The position numbers were made by a program, and so were the translations under genes. This document shows, piece after piece, positions 24,537 through 36,716 of a stretch of DNA of 64,000 bases. This stretch comes from Calliopsis andreniformis. Taxonomy: Eukaryota; Arthropoda; Insecta; Hymenoptera; Andrenidae. The DNA lies in contig NW_027480440.1 of assembly GCF_051401765.1 (NCBI RefSeq), positions 930,001-994,000 of the forward strand, in the 5' to 3' direction. Each line of letters starts with the position of its first letter. Positions within the stretch are counted from its first letter, which is position 1. The notes beneath the pieces were generated by a model, which saw only the letters and a list, made by a program, of their open reading frames with translations, had not been told where the DNA came from and made no database searches.

Positions 24537-27030
24537 CAATCCTAAATCCTCAATCTTCAATCCTCAATCCTCAATCCTCAATCCTCAATCCTCAATCCTC
24601 AATACTCAATCCTCAATCCTCAATCTTCAATCCTCAACACTCAATCGTCAAGCCTCAATCCTCAATCCTCATTCTTCAATCCTCAATCCTCAATACTCAA
24701 TTCTCAATCTTCGATACTCAGTACTCAATATTCAATCCTCAATCCTCAATCCTCAATTCTCAATCCTCAATCCTCAGTCCTCAGTCCTCATACCTCAATC
24801 CTCAACCCTCAGCCCTCATCCTCAATCCTCAATTCTCAATCCTAAATCCTCAATCTTCCATCCTCAATACTCAATCCTCAATCCTCAATCCCCTGTCCTC
24901 AAACCTCAATTCTGAATCCTCAATACTGAATCCTCAATCTTCAGCCCTCAGTCCTCAACAATCAGTTGTCAATCCTCAATCCTCAATAGAATATCCTCAA
25001 TTCACAGTTTTCTATACTCAATACTCAAACTGCAATCTTCAAATCTCTATTCACAAACATCAATTCTCATCACTCAACTCTCAACACTCCGTCCACAATC
25101 CTCAAACTTCAATCCTCAATCCTCAATCCTCAACCCTCAATCCTCAATCCTCAATTTTCAAACCTCAATAATCAATCTTCAATCCTCAATCCTCAATCCT
25201 CAGTCCTCAATCGTCAGACTTCAATCCTCAATACTCAATCTTCAATCCTGAATCCTCAATCCTCAATCCTCAATCCTCATTCTTCAATCCTGAATACCCA
25301 ATCCTCAATCTTCAATCCTCAATCCTCAATCCTCAATTCTCAATCCTCAATCCTCAGTCCTCAGTCCTCGAACCACAATCCTCAACCCTCAGCCCTCATC
25401 CTCAATCCTCAATCCTCAACCCTCAGTCCTCCGTCCTCAAACCTCAATCCTCAGCCCTCAGACCTCATCCTCGATCCTCAATCCTCAATCCTCAATCCTC
25501 AATATTCAATCCTCAATACTCAATATTCAATCCTCAATCCTCAGTCCTCAAGCCTCAATTCTGGATCCTGAATACTAAACCTTCAATCCTCAATCCTCAG
25601 TCCTGAATACTCTACCATCAATCTTCAAACCTCAATCCCCAATGCTCAATCCTCAATCCTCATTCTTCAATCCTCAATACCCAATCCTCAATCTTCAATC
25701 CTCTATCCTCAATGCTCAATTCTCAATCCTCAATCCTCAAACCTCAATCTTCAATCCTCAATACTCGATATTCAATCCTCAATCCTCAATCCTCAGTCAT
25801 TAATCCTGAATCCTCAATCCTCAATCTTCAATCCTCAATAATCAATCTCCAATACTAGATCCTCAATCCCCAATCCTCAATCCTTAATCCTCAATCTTGA
25901 ATTCTCAATCCCCAGTCCTCAATCTTCAATCCTCAATGCTCAATCCTCAATCCTCAATCCTCAGTCCTCAATCCTCAATCCTCAATCCTCAAACCTCAAA
26001 CCTCAACCGTCAGTCCTCGTCCTCAAACCTCAACGCTCAATCCTCCATCCTCAATCTTCAATCATCAATACTCAATCTTCAATCCTCAATCCTCAATCTT
26101 CAATCCTCAATCCTCAATTCTCAATCCTAAATCCTCAATCTTCCATCCTCAATACTTAATCCTCAATCCTCAATCCCCTGTCCTCAAACCTCAATTCTGA
26201 ATCCTCAATCCTGAATCCTCAATCTTCAGCCCTCAGTCCTCAACAATCAGTTGTCAATCCTCAATCCTCAATAGAATATCCTCAATTCACAGTTTTCTCT
26301 ACTCAATACTCAAACTGCAATCTTCAAATCTCTATTCACAAACATCAATTCTCATCACTCAACTCTCAACACTCCGTCCACAATCCTCAAACTTCAATCC
26401 TCAATCCTCAATCCTCAACCCTCAATCCTCAATCCTCAATTTTCAAACCTCAATAATCAATCTTGAATCCTCAATCCTCAATCCTCAATCCTCAATCGTC
26501 AGACTTCAATCCTCAATACTCAATCTTCAATCCTGAATCCTCAATCCTCAATCCTCAATCCCCAATCCCCATTCTTCAATCCTGAATACCCAATCCTCAA
26601 TCTTCAATCCTCAATCCTCAATCCTCAATTCTCAATCCTCAATCCTGAGTCCTCAGTCCTCGAACCACAATCCTCAACCCTCAGCCCTCATCCTCAATCC
26701 TCAATCCTCAACCCTCAGTCCTCCGTCCTCAAACCTCAATCCTCAGCCCTCAGACCTCATCCTCGATCCTCAATCCTCAATCCTCAATCCTCAATACTCA
26801 ATATTCAATCCTCAGTCCTCAAGCCTCAATTCTGAATCCTGAATACTAAACCTTCAATCCTCAATCCTCAGTCCTGAATACTCTACCATCAATCTTCAAA
26901 CCTCAATCCCCAATGCTCAATCCTCAATCCTCATTCTTCAATCCTCAATACCCAATCCTCAATCTTCAATCCTCTATCCTCAATGCTCAATTCTCAATTC
27001 TCAATCCTCAAACCTCAATCTTCAATCCTC
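24537..27030 (+). repeat. Copy of the 12.09-13.70 kb tandem pair with 52-54 kb type flank
   Basis: The first part (24.54-25.4 kb) carries CAATCGTCAAGCC, a TTCGATACTCAG landmark and CCCCTGTCCTC, and resembles 52.13-53.0 kb. From 25.4 kb it follows 12.09-13.70 kb: GAATTCTCAATCCCC at 25.90 kb, a second CTCCGTCC module at 26.72 kb and CTATCCTCAATGCTC at 26.97 kb. Near 27.03 kb it jumps directly to AAACCTCAAACCTCAACCG. It therefore lacks about 231 bases (33 heptamers) present at 13.70-13.93 and 58.34-58.58 kb. Confidence 0.75.
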
Positions 27031-27134
27031 AAACCTCAAACCTCAACCGTCAGTCCTCGTCCTCAGACCTCAACGCTCAATCCTCCATCCTCAATCTTCA
27101 ATCATCAATACTCAATCTCCAATCCTCAATCCTC

Positions 27135-30100
27135 AATCCTCAATCCTCAATCCTCAATCCTCAATCCTCAATCCTCAATCCTCAATCTTCAATCCTCAAT
27201 ACTCAATCTTCAATCCTCAATCCTGAATCCTCAACACTCAATCCTCAATCCTCAATCCTCAATCGTCAATCTTCACTCCTCAATACTCAATCTTCAATGC
27301 TCAATCCCCAATCCTCAATCCACATTTTTCAATCCTCAATTCCCTATCCTCAATCCTCAATTCTCAATCCTCAATCCTCAATCCTAAGTCCTCAATCCTC
27401 AATCCTCATTCTTCAATCCTCAATACCCAATCCTCAATCTTCAATCCTCAATCCTCAATCCTCAATTCTCAATCCTCAATCCTCAATCCTCAGACCTCAA
27501 ACATCAATACTCAACCCTCAGTCCTCGTCCTCAATCCACAACCCTCAATCCTCAATCTTCAATTCTCAATCCTCAATCCACAATCCTCAATCATCAATCC
27601 TCAATCCTCAAACCTCAATCCTGAATCCTCAATCCTGAATCCTCAATCTTCAGCCCTCAGTCCTCAACAATCAGCTGTCAATCCTCAATCCTCAATAGAA
27701 TATCATCAATTCAAAGCTTTCAATACTCAATACTCAATCTGCAATCTCCAAATCTCTATCCACAATCATCAATTCTCATCACTCAACCCTCAACGCTCAG
27801 TCCGCAATCCTCAATCTTCAATCCTCAATCCTCAATCCTCAATCCTCAATCCTCAATCTTCAATCCTCAATACTCAATCTTCAATCCTCAATCCTCAACA
27901 CTCAATCCTCAATCCTCAATCCTCAATCCTCAATCTTCAATCCTCAATACTCAATCTTCAATCCTCAATCCTCAATCCTCAATCCTCAATCCTCATACTT
28001 CAATCCCCAACACCCAGTCCTCAATCTTCAATCCTCAATCCTCAATCCTCAATTCTCAATCCTCAATCCTCAATCCTCAGACCTCAAACATCAATACTCA
28101 ACCCTCAGTCCTCGTCCTCAATCCACAACACACAATCCTCAATCCTCAATCTTTAATCATCAATATTCAATCTTCAGTCCTCAATCCTCAATCCTCAATC
28201 CTCAATCCTCAATCCTCAATGTTCAATCCGCAATACCCAATCCTCAATCTTCAATACTCAATCCTCAATCCTTAATCCTCAATCCTCAATCCTCAATCAT
28301 CAATCCTCAATGCTCAATCCTCAATCCTCAATCCTCAATCCTCAATCTTAATCTTCAATCCTCAATACTCAATCTTCAATCCTCAATCCTCAATCCTCAA
28401 CACTCAATCCTCAATCATGAATCCTCAATCCTCAGTCCTCAATCTACAATCCTCAATACTCAATCTGCAATCCTCAATCCTCAGTCCTCAATCCTCAATC
28501 CTCATTCTTCAATCCTCAATACCGAATCCTCAATCTTCAATCCTCAATCCTCAATACTCAATCTTCAATCCTCAATCCTCAATTTTCAATCCTCAATGCT
28601 CAATCCTCAATCCTCAATCCTCAATCCTCAATCCTCAATCCTCAATCCTCAGTCTTCAATACTCAATACCCAATCCTCAGTCTTCAATCCACAATCCTCA
28701 ATCCTCAATCCTCACTCCTCAATCCTCAGTCCTCAAACCTCAATCCTGAATCTTTCAATCATGAACCCTCAATCTTCAGCCCTGAGTGCTACGCAATCAG
28801 TTGTCAATCCTCAATCCTCAATAGAATGTCCTCAGTTCACAGCTTTCAATACTCAATACTCAATCTGCAAACTTCAGATCTCTATCCACAAACATCAATT
28901 CTCATCACTCAACCCTCAATACGCAGTCCCCAATCCTCAATCTTCAATCCTCAATCCTCAATCCTCAATCCTCAATCTTAATCTTCAATCCTCAATACTC
29001 AATCTTCAATCCTCAATCCTCAATCCTCAATCCTCAATCCTCAATCTTCAACCCTCAATCCTCAATCCTCTATCTACAATCCTCAATACTCAATCTGCAA
29101 TCCTCAATCCTCAGTCCTCAATCCTCAATCCTCATTCTTCAATTATCAATACCGAATCCTCAATCTTCAATCCTCAATCCTCAATCCTCAATTCTCAATC
29201 CTCAATCCTCAATCCTCAGACTTCAAACATCAATACTCAACCCTCAGTCCTCGTCCTCAATCCACAACCCTCAATCCTCAATCGTCAATCTTCAATCATA
29301 AATATTCAATCTTCAATCCACAATCCTCAATCCTCAAACCTCAATCCTCAACCTTCAATCCTCAACGTCCAATGCTCAATGCCCAATCCTCAGTCTTCAA
29401 TACTCAATCCTCAATCCTCAATCCTCAATCCTCAATCCTCAATCCTCAGTCCTCAAACCTCAATCCTGAATTCTCAATCCTGAATCCTCAATCTTCAGCC
29501 CTGAGTCCTCAACAATCAGTTGTCAATCCTCAATCCTCAATAGAACGTCCTCAATTCACAGTTTTCAATACTCAATACTCAATCTGCAATCTTCAGATTT
29601 CTATACGCAAACATCAATTCTCATCACTCAACCCTCAATACTCAGTCCACAATCCTCAATCTTCAATCGTCAATCCTCAATCCTGAATCCTCAATCTTAA
29701 TCTTCAATCCTCAATACTCAACCTTCAATCCTCAATGCTCAATCCTCAATCTTAATCTTCAATCCTCAATACTCAATCTTCAACCCTCAATCCTCAATCC
29801 TCAATCCTCAACACTCAATCCTCAATCTTCAATCCTCAATACTCAATCTTCAATCCTCAATCCTCAATCCTCAATCCTCAATCCTCCATCCTCAATATTC
29901 AACACACAACCCTCAACCATCAATCCTCAATACTCAACCATCAATCCTCAATTCTCAATACTCAATAGAGTATCCTGAATTCTCATGGTTCAATACTCAA
30001 TCCACAATTTTCAATAATCAAATCTCAATCCTCAAACATCAATTCTCAACACTCAATCCTCAACACTCAGTCCTCTCTCTTCAATCCTCCATCCTCAATC

Positions 30101-30470
30101 CTCAATCCTCAATCGTCAATCCTCAACTTTCAATGCTCAACCCTCAATCCTCAGTCCTCAAACCTCAATCACGAATCCTCAATCCTGAATCCTCAATCTT
30201 CAGCCCTCAGTCCTCAACAATCAATTGTCAATCCTCCATCCTCAATAGAATATCCTCAATTCACTGTTTTCAATACTCAATCCCCATTCTTCAATCTTCA
30301 AATCTCAATCCACAAACATCAATTCTCATCACTCAGCCCTCAACGCTCAGTCCTCAATCGTCAATCCTCAATCCCCAATCCTCTATCTTCAATCCTCAAT
30401 CCTCAATCCTCAATCCTCAATCCTCAATCTTCAATACTCAATACTCAATATTCAATCCTCAATCCTCAAT
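27135..30470 (+). repeat. 3.3-kb higher-order block, copy 2
   Basis: This is the counterpart of 15.1-18.35 kb. It keeps the 91 bases near 28.37-28.46 kb, ending at CAATCATGAATCC, that are missing at 16.33 kb. The 2.3 and 5.0 kb repeats also have them, so retention is ancestral. The unusual type I island with ACGCAATCAG is at 28.79 kb and the III-I pair at 29.90-30.33 kb. The block ends near 30.47 kb, where CCACAATCC begins a copy of the 9.9-11.9 kb region. Confidence 0.8.
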
Positions 30471-32458
30471 CCACAATCCTCAATACTCAATCCTCAATCT
30501 TCAATCCTCAATACTCAATCTTCAAACCTCAATCCTCAATCCTCAACCCTCAATCCTCAATCCTCAATCCTCAGTTGTCAATCTTCCATCCTCAATACTC
30601 AATCTTCAATCCTCAATCCTCAATCCTCAATCCTCAATCCTCATTCTTCAATCCTCAATACCCTATCCTCAATCTTCAATCCTCAATCCTCAATCCTCAA
30701 TCCTCAATCCTCAATAGTCAATCCTCAATCTTCAACCCTCAGTGCCAAAGACTCAATCTTGAATACTCAATCCTCAATCCTCAAACTTCAATCCTCAATA
30801 CTCAATCTTCAATCCTCAATCCTCAGTCCTCAATACTCAATCCTCATTCTTCAATCCTCAATACCCAATACTCAATCTTCAATCCCCAATCCTCAATCCT
30901 CAATTCTCAATCCTCAATCCTCAATCCTCAGACCTCAAACATCAATACTCAACCCTCAGTCCTCGTCCTCAATCCACAACCCTCAATCCTCAATCCTCAA
31001 TCTTCAATTCTCAATCCTCAATCCACAATCCTCAATCATCAATCCTCAATCCTCAAACCTCAATCCTGAATCCTCAATCCTGAATCCTCAATCTTCAGCC
31101 CTCAGTCCTCAACAATCAGCTGTCAATCCTCAATCCTCAATAGAATATCATCAATTCAAAGCTTTCAATACTCAATACTCAATCTGCAATCTTCAAATCT
31201 CTATCCACAATCATCAATTCTCATCACTCAACCCTCAACGCTCAGTCCCCAATCCTCAATCTTCAATCCTCAATCCTCAAACCTCAATACTCAATCCTCA
31301 ATCTTCAATCCTCAATACTCAACCTTCAATCCTCAATCCTCAACACTCAATCCTCAATCCTCAATCCTCAATCCTCAATCTTCAATCCTCAATACTCAAT
31401 CTTCAGTCCTCAATCCCCAATCCTCAATCCTCAATCCTCATTCTTCAATCCTCAACACCCAGTCCTCAATCTTCAATCCTCAATCCTCAATCCTCAATTC
31501 TCAAACCTCAATCCTCAATCCTCAGACCTCAAACATCAATACTCAACCCTCAGTCCTCGTCCTCAATCCACAACACACAATCCTCAATCCTCAATCTTCA
31601 ATCATCAATATTCAATCTTCAGTCCTCAATCCTCAATCCTCAATCCTCAATCCTCAATCCTCAATGTTCAATCCGCAATACGCAATCCTCAATCTTCAAT
31701 ACTCAATCCTCAATCCTTAATCCTCAATCCTCAATCATCAATCCTCAATCTTCAATACTCAATCGTCAATCCTCAATCCTCAATCCTCAATACCCAACCA
31801 TCAATCCTCAATTCCCAATACTCAATAGAATATCCTGAATTCTCAGGATTCAATACTCAAACCTCAATCCTCAACCCTCAACCCTCAGCCCTCATCCTCC
31901 ATCCTCAATCCTCAATCCTCAATCCTCAATCTTCAACCCTCAATACTCAATCTTCAATCCTCAATCCTCAATCCTCAATCCTCAATCCTCCATCCTCAAT
32001 ATTCAACATAGAACCCTCAACCATCAATCCTCAATACTCAACCATCAATCCTCAATTCTCAATACTCAATAGAGTATCCTGAATTCTCATGGTTCAATAC
32101 TCAATCCACAATTTTCAATAATCAAAACTCAATCCTCAAACATCAATTCTCAACACTCAATCCTCAACACTCAGTCCTCTCTGTTCAATCCTCCATCCTC
32201 AATCCTCAATCCTCAATCGCCAATTCTCAACTTTCAATCCACAACCCTCAATCCTCAGTCCTCAAACCTCAATCACGAATCCTCAATCCTGAATCCTCAA
32301 TCTTCAGCCCTCAGTCCTCAACAATCAATTGTCAATCCTCAATCCTCAATAGAATATCCTCAATTCACTGTTTCCAATACTCACTCCCCATTCTTCAATC
32401 TTCAAATCTCAATCCACAAACATCAATTCTCATCACTCAGCCCTCAACGCTCAGTCCT
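30471..32458 (+). repeat. Copy of the 9.9-11.89 kb region
   Basis: TTGTCAATCTTCC near 30.575 kb, the GTGCCAAAGACTC landmark near 30.74 kb, a HindIII-type island (AAGCTT near 31.16 kb) and a II-III-I cassette at 31.79-32.45 kb follow the order seen at 10.0-11.9 and 22.1-24.35 kb. Private changes include AACATAGAACCC near 32.01 kb and CTCTCTGTTC near 32.18 kb. It stops near 32.46 kb. Confidence 0.8.
31790..32450 (+). repeat. II-III-I island cassette, copy 4
   Basis: All three islands are present at standard spacing: CTCAGGATTC near 31.85 kb, CTCATGGTTC near 32.09 kb and ATTCACTGTTTCC near 32.36 kb. Unlike copies at 11.5 and 24.0 kb it keeps the ancestral CATCAATTC rather than CATGAATTC. It therefore groups with the copies at 42.0, 51.3 and 55.0 kb. 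Confidence 0.85.
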
Positions 32459-33355
32459 CAATCCTCAATCCTCAATACTCAATCTTCAATCCTCAATCCT
32501 CAATTTTCAATCCTCAATGCTCAATCCTCAATCCTCAATCCTCAATCCTCAATCCTCAATCCTCAATCCTCAGTCTTCAATACTCAATACCCAATCCTCA
32601 GTCTTCAATCCACAATCCTCAATCCTCAATCCTCACTCCTCAATCCTCAGTCCTCAAACCTCAATCCTGAATCTTTCAATCATGAATCCTCAATCTTCAG
32701 CCCTGAGTGCTACGCAATCAGTTGTCAATCCTCAATCCTCAATAGAATGTCCTCAGTTCACAGCTTTCAATACTCAATACTCAATCTGCAAACTTCAGAT
32801 CTCTATCCACAAACATCAATTCTCATCACTCAACCCTCAATACGCAGTCCCCAATCCTCAATCTTCAATCCTCAATCCTCAATCCTCAATCCTCAATCTT
32901 AATCTTCAATCCTCAATACTCAATCTTCAATCCTCAATCCTCAATCCTCAATCCTCAATCCTCAATCTTCAACCCTCAATCCTCAATCCTCTATCTACAA
33001 TCCTCAATACTCAATCTGCAATCCTCAATCCTCAGTCCTCAATACTCAATCCTCATTCTTCAATTATCAATACCGAATCCTCAATCTTCAATCCTCAATC
33101 CTTAATCCTCAATTCTCAATCCTCAATCCTCAATCCTCAGACTTCAAACATCAATACTCAGCCCTCAGTCCTCGTCCTCAATCCACAACCCTCAATCCTC
33201 AATCGTCAATCTTCAATCATTAATATTCAATCTTCAATCCACAATCCTCAATCCTCAATACTCAATCCTCAACCCTCAATCCTCAACGTCCAATCCTCAA
33301 TACCCAATCCTCAGTCTTCAATCCTCAATCTTCAATCCTCAATCCTCAATCCTCA
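32459..33355 (+). repeat. 0.9-kb copy of 28.54-29.43 kb
   Basis: The landmark CAATTTTCAATCCTCAATGC at about 32.5 kb and the unusual ACGCAATCAG island near 32.71 kb match 28.54-29.43 kb at offset 3,921. A private CCTTAATCC interrupts the run near 33.10 kb. After about 33.35 kb the sequence continues as the CAATCGTCAAACC and CCTAAATCC modules that lead into the 9.29-kb repeat. Confidence 0.75.
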
Positions 33356-35730
33356 ATACTCAATCCTCAATCCTCAATCTTCAATCCTCAATACTCAATC
33401 GTCAAACCTCAATCCTCAACCCTCAGCCCTCATCCTCAATCCTCAATCCTCAATCCTAAATCCTCAATCTTCAATCCTCAATCCTCAATCCTCAATCCTC
33501 AATCCTCAATCCTCAATACTCAATCCTCAATCCTCAATCTTCAATCCTCAATACTCAATCGTCAAGCCTCAATCCTCAATCCTCATTCTTCAATCCTCAA
33601 TCCTCAATACTCAATCCTCAATCTTCGATCCTCAGTACTCAATATTCAATCCTCAATCCTCAATCCTCAATTCTCAATCCTCAATCCTCAGTCCTCAGTC
33701 CTCATACCTCAATTCTCAACCCTCAGCCCTCATCCTCAATCCTCAATTCTCAATCCTAAATCCTCAATCTTCCATCCTCAATACTCAATCCTCAATCCTC
33801 AATCCCCTGTCCTCAAACCTCAATTCTGAATCCTCAATCCTGAATCCTCAATCTTCAGCCCTCAGTCCTCAACAATCAGTTGTCAATCCTCAATCCTCAA
33901 TAGACTATCCTCAATTCACAGTTTTCTATACTCAATACTCAAACTGCAATCTTCAAATCTCTATTCACAAACATCAATTCTCATCACTCAACTCTCAACA
34001 CTCCGTCCCCAATCCTCAAACTTCAATCCTCAATCCTCAATCCTCAACCCTCAATCCTCAATCCTCAATTTTCAAACCTCAATAATCAATCTTCAATCCT
34101 CAATCATCAATCCTCAATCCTCAATCGTCAGACTTCAATCCTCAATACTCAATCTTCAATCCTGAATCCTCAATCCTCAATCCTCAATCCTCAATCCTCA
34201 TTCTTCAATCCTGAATACCCATTCCTCAATCTTCAATCCTCAATCCTCAATCCTCAATTCTCAACCCTCAATCCTCAGTCCTCAGTCCTCGAACCACAAA
34301 CCTCAACCCTCAGCCCTCATCCTCAATCCTCAATCCTCAACCCTCAGTCCTCCGTCCTCAAACCTCAATCCTCAGCCCTCAGACCTCATCCTCGATCCTC
34401 AATCCTCAATCCTCAATCCTCAATATTCAATCCTCAATACTCAATATTCAATCCTCAATCCTCAGTCCTCAAGCCTCAATTCTGAATCCTGAAGACTAAA
34501 CCTTCAATCCTCAATCCTCAGTCCTGAATACTCTACCATCAATCTTCAAACCTCAATCCCCAATGCTCAATCCTCAATCCTCATTCTTCAATCCTCAATA
34601 CCCAATCCTCAATCTTCAATCCTCTATCCTCAATGCTCAATTCTCAATCCTCAATCCTCAAACCTCAATCTTCAATCCTCAATACTCGATATTCAATCCT
34701 CAATCCTCAATCCTCAGTCATTAATCCTCAATCCTCAATCCTCAATCTTCAATCCTCAATAATCAATCTCCAATACTAGATCCTCAATCCCCAATCCTCA
34801 ATCCTTAATCCTCAATCTTGAATTCTCAATCCCCAGTCCTCAATCTTCAATCCTCAATGCTCAATCCTCAATCCTCAATCCTCAGTCCTCAATCCTCAAT
34901 CCTCAGTCCTCAATCCTCAAACCTCAACCGTCAGTCCTCGTCCTCAAACCTCAACGCTCAATCCTCCATCCTCAATCTTCATTCATCAATACTCAATCTT
35001 CAATCCTCAATCCTCAATTCTCAATCCTAAATCCTCAATCTTCCATCCTCAATACTTAATCCTCAATCCTCAATCCCCTGTCCTCAAACCTCAATTCTGA
35101 ATCCTCAATCCTGAATCCTCAATCTTCAGCCCTCAGTCCTCAACAATCAGTTGTCAATCCTCAATCCTCAATAGAATATCCTCAATTCACAGTCTTCTAT
35201 ACTCAATACTCAACCTGCAATCTTCAGATCTCTATCCACAAACATCAATTCTCATCACTCAACCCTCAATGCTCAGTCCCCAATCCTCAATCTTCAATCC
35301 TCAATCCTCAATCCTCAATCCTCAATCCTCAATCTTAATCTTCAATCCTCAATACTCAATCTTCAATCCTCAATCCTCAATCCTCAATCCTCAATACTCA
35401 ATCCTCAATCTTCAATCCTCAATACTCAATCTTCAAACCTCAATCCTCAATCCTCAACACTCAATCCTCAATCCTCAATCCTCAATTGTCAATCTTCCAT
35501 CCTCAATACTCAATCTTCAATCCTCAATCCTCAATCCTCAATCCTCAATCCTCATTCTTCAATCCTCAATACCCTATCCTCAATCTTCAATCCTCAATCC
35601 TCAATCCTCAATCCTCGATCCTCAATAGTCAATCCTCAACCTTCAACCCTCAGTGCCAAATACTCAATCTTGAATACTCAATCCTCAATCCTCAAACTTC
35701 AATCCTCAATACTCAATCTTCAATCCTCAA

Positions 35731-36695
35731 TCCTCAGTCCTCAATCCTCAAACCTCATTCTTCAATCCTCAATACCCAATCCTCAATCTTCAATCCTCAA
35801 TCCTCAATCCTCAATTCTCAATCCTCAATCCTCAATCCTCAGACCTCAAACATCAATACTCAACCCTCAGTCCTCGTCCTCAATCCACAACCCTCAATCC
35901 TCAACCCTCAATCTTCAATTCTCAATCCTCAATCCACAATCCTCAATCATCAATCCTCAGTCCTCAAACCTCAATCCTGAATCCTCAATCCTGAATCCTC
36001 AGTCTTCAGCCCTCAGTCCTCAACAATCAGTTATCAATCATGAATCCTGAATAGAATATCATCAATACACAGATTTCAATACTCAATACTCAATCTGCAA
36101 TCTTCAAATCTCTATCCACATTCATCAATTCTCATCACTCAACCCTCTAACACTCAGTCTCCAATCCTCAATCTTCAACCCTCAATCCTCAATCCTCAAC
36201 ACTCAATCCTCAATCCTCAATTTTCAATCCTCAATAATCAATCTTCAATCCTCAATCCTCAATCCTCAATTTTCAATCCTCAATAATCAATCTTCAATCC
36301 TCAATCCTCAATCCTCAATTCTCAATCCGCAATCGTCAGTCTTCAATCCTCAATCCTCAGTCCTCAATCCTCAAACCTCATTCTTCAATCCTCAATACCC
36401 AATCCTCAATCTTCAATCCTCAATCCTCAATCCTCAATTCTCAATCCTCAATCCTCAATCCTCAGACCTCAAACATCAATACTCAACCCTCAGTCCTCGT
36501 CCTCAATCCACAACCCTCAATCCTCAACCCTCAATCTTCAATTCTCAATCCTCAATCCACAATCCTCAATCATCAATCCTCAGTCCTCAAACCTCAATCC
36601 TGAATCCTCAATCCTGAATCCTCAGTCTTCAGCCCTCAGTCCTCAACAATCAGTTATCAATCATCAATCCTGAATAGAATATCATCAATACACAG
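35731..36695 (+). repeat. 623-bp tandem pair inside the 9.29-kb unit
   Basis: AACCTCATTCTTC at 35.75 kb recurs 623 bases (89 x 7) later at 36.37 kb, and the match continues through a type I island to about 36.69 kb. The copies differ at CATGAATCCTG versus CATCAATCCTG (36.04/36.66 kb). The second copy ends where the island core switches from CAGATTTC to CAGCTTTC and joins the TTGTCAATCTTCC landmark at 36.72 kb. The same pair is present near 45.02-45.99 kb. Confidence 0.8.
36217..36315 (+). repeat. 49-bp local duplication (7 heptamers)
   Basis: TTTTCAATCCTCAATAATC occurs at 36221 and again at 36270, a spacing of exactly seven heptamers. The equivalent places near 45.51 and 61.27 kb also have two copies. 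The paralogous places near 39.59 and 48.88 kb have one. Replication slippage is a sufficient explanation. Confidence 0.8.
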
Positions 36696-36716
36696 CTTTC
36701 AATCCTCAATCCTCAA

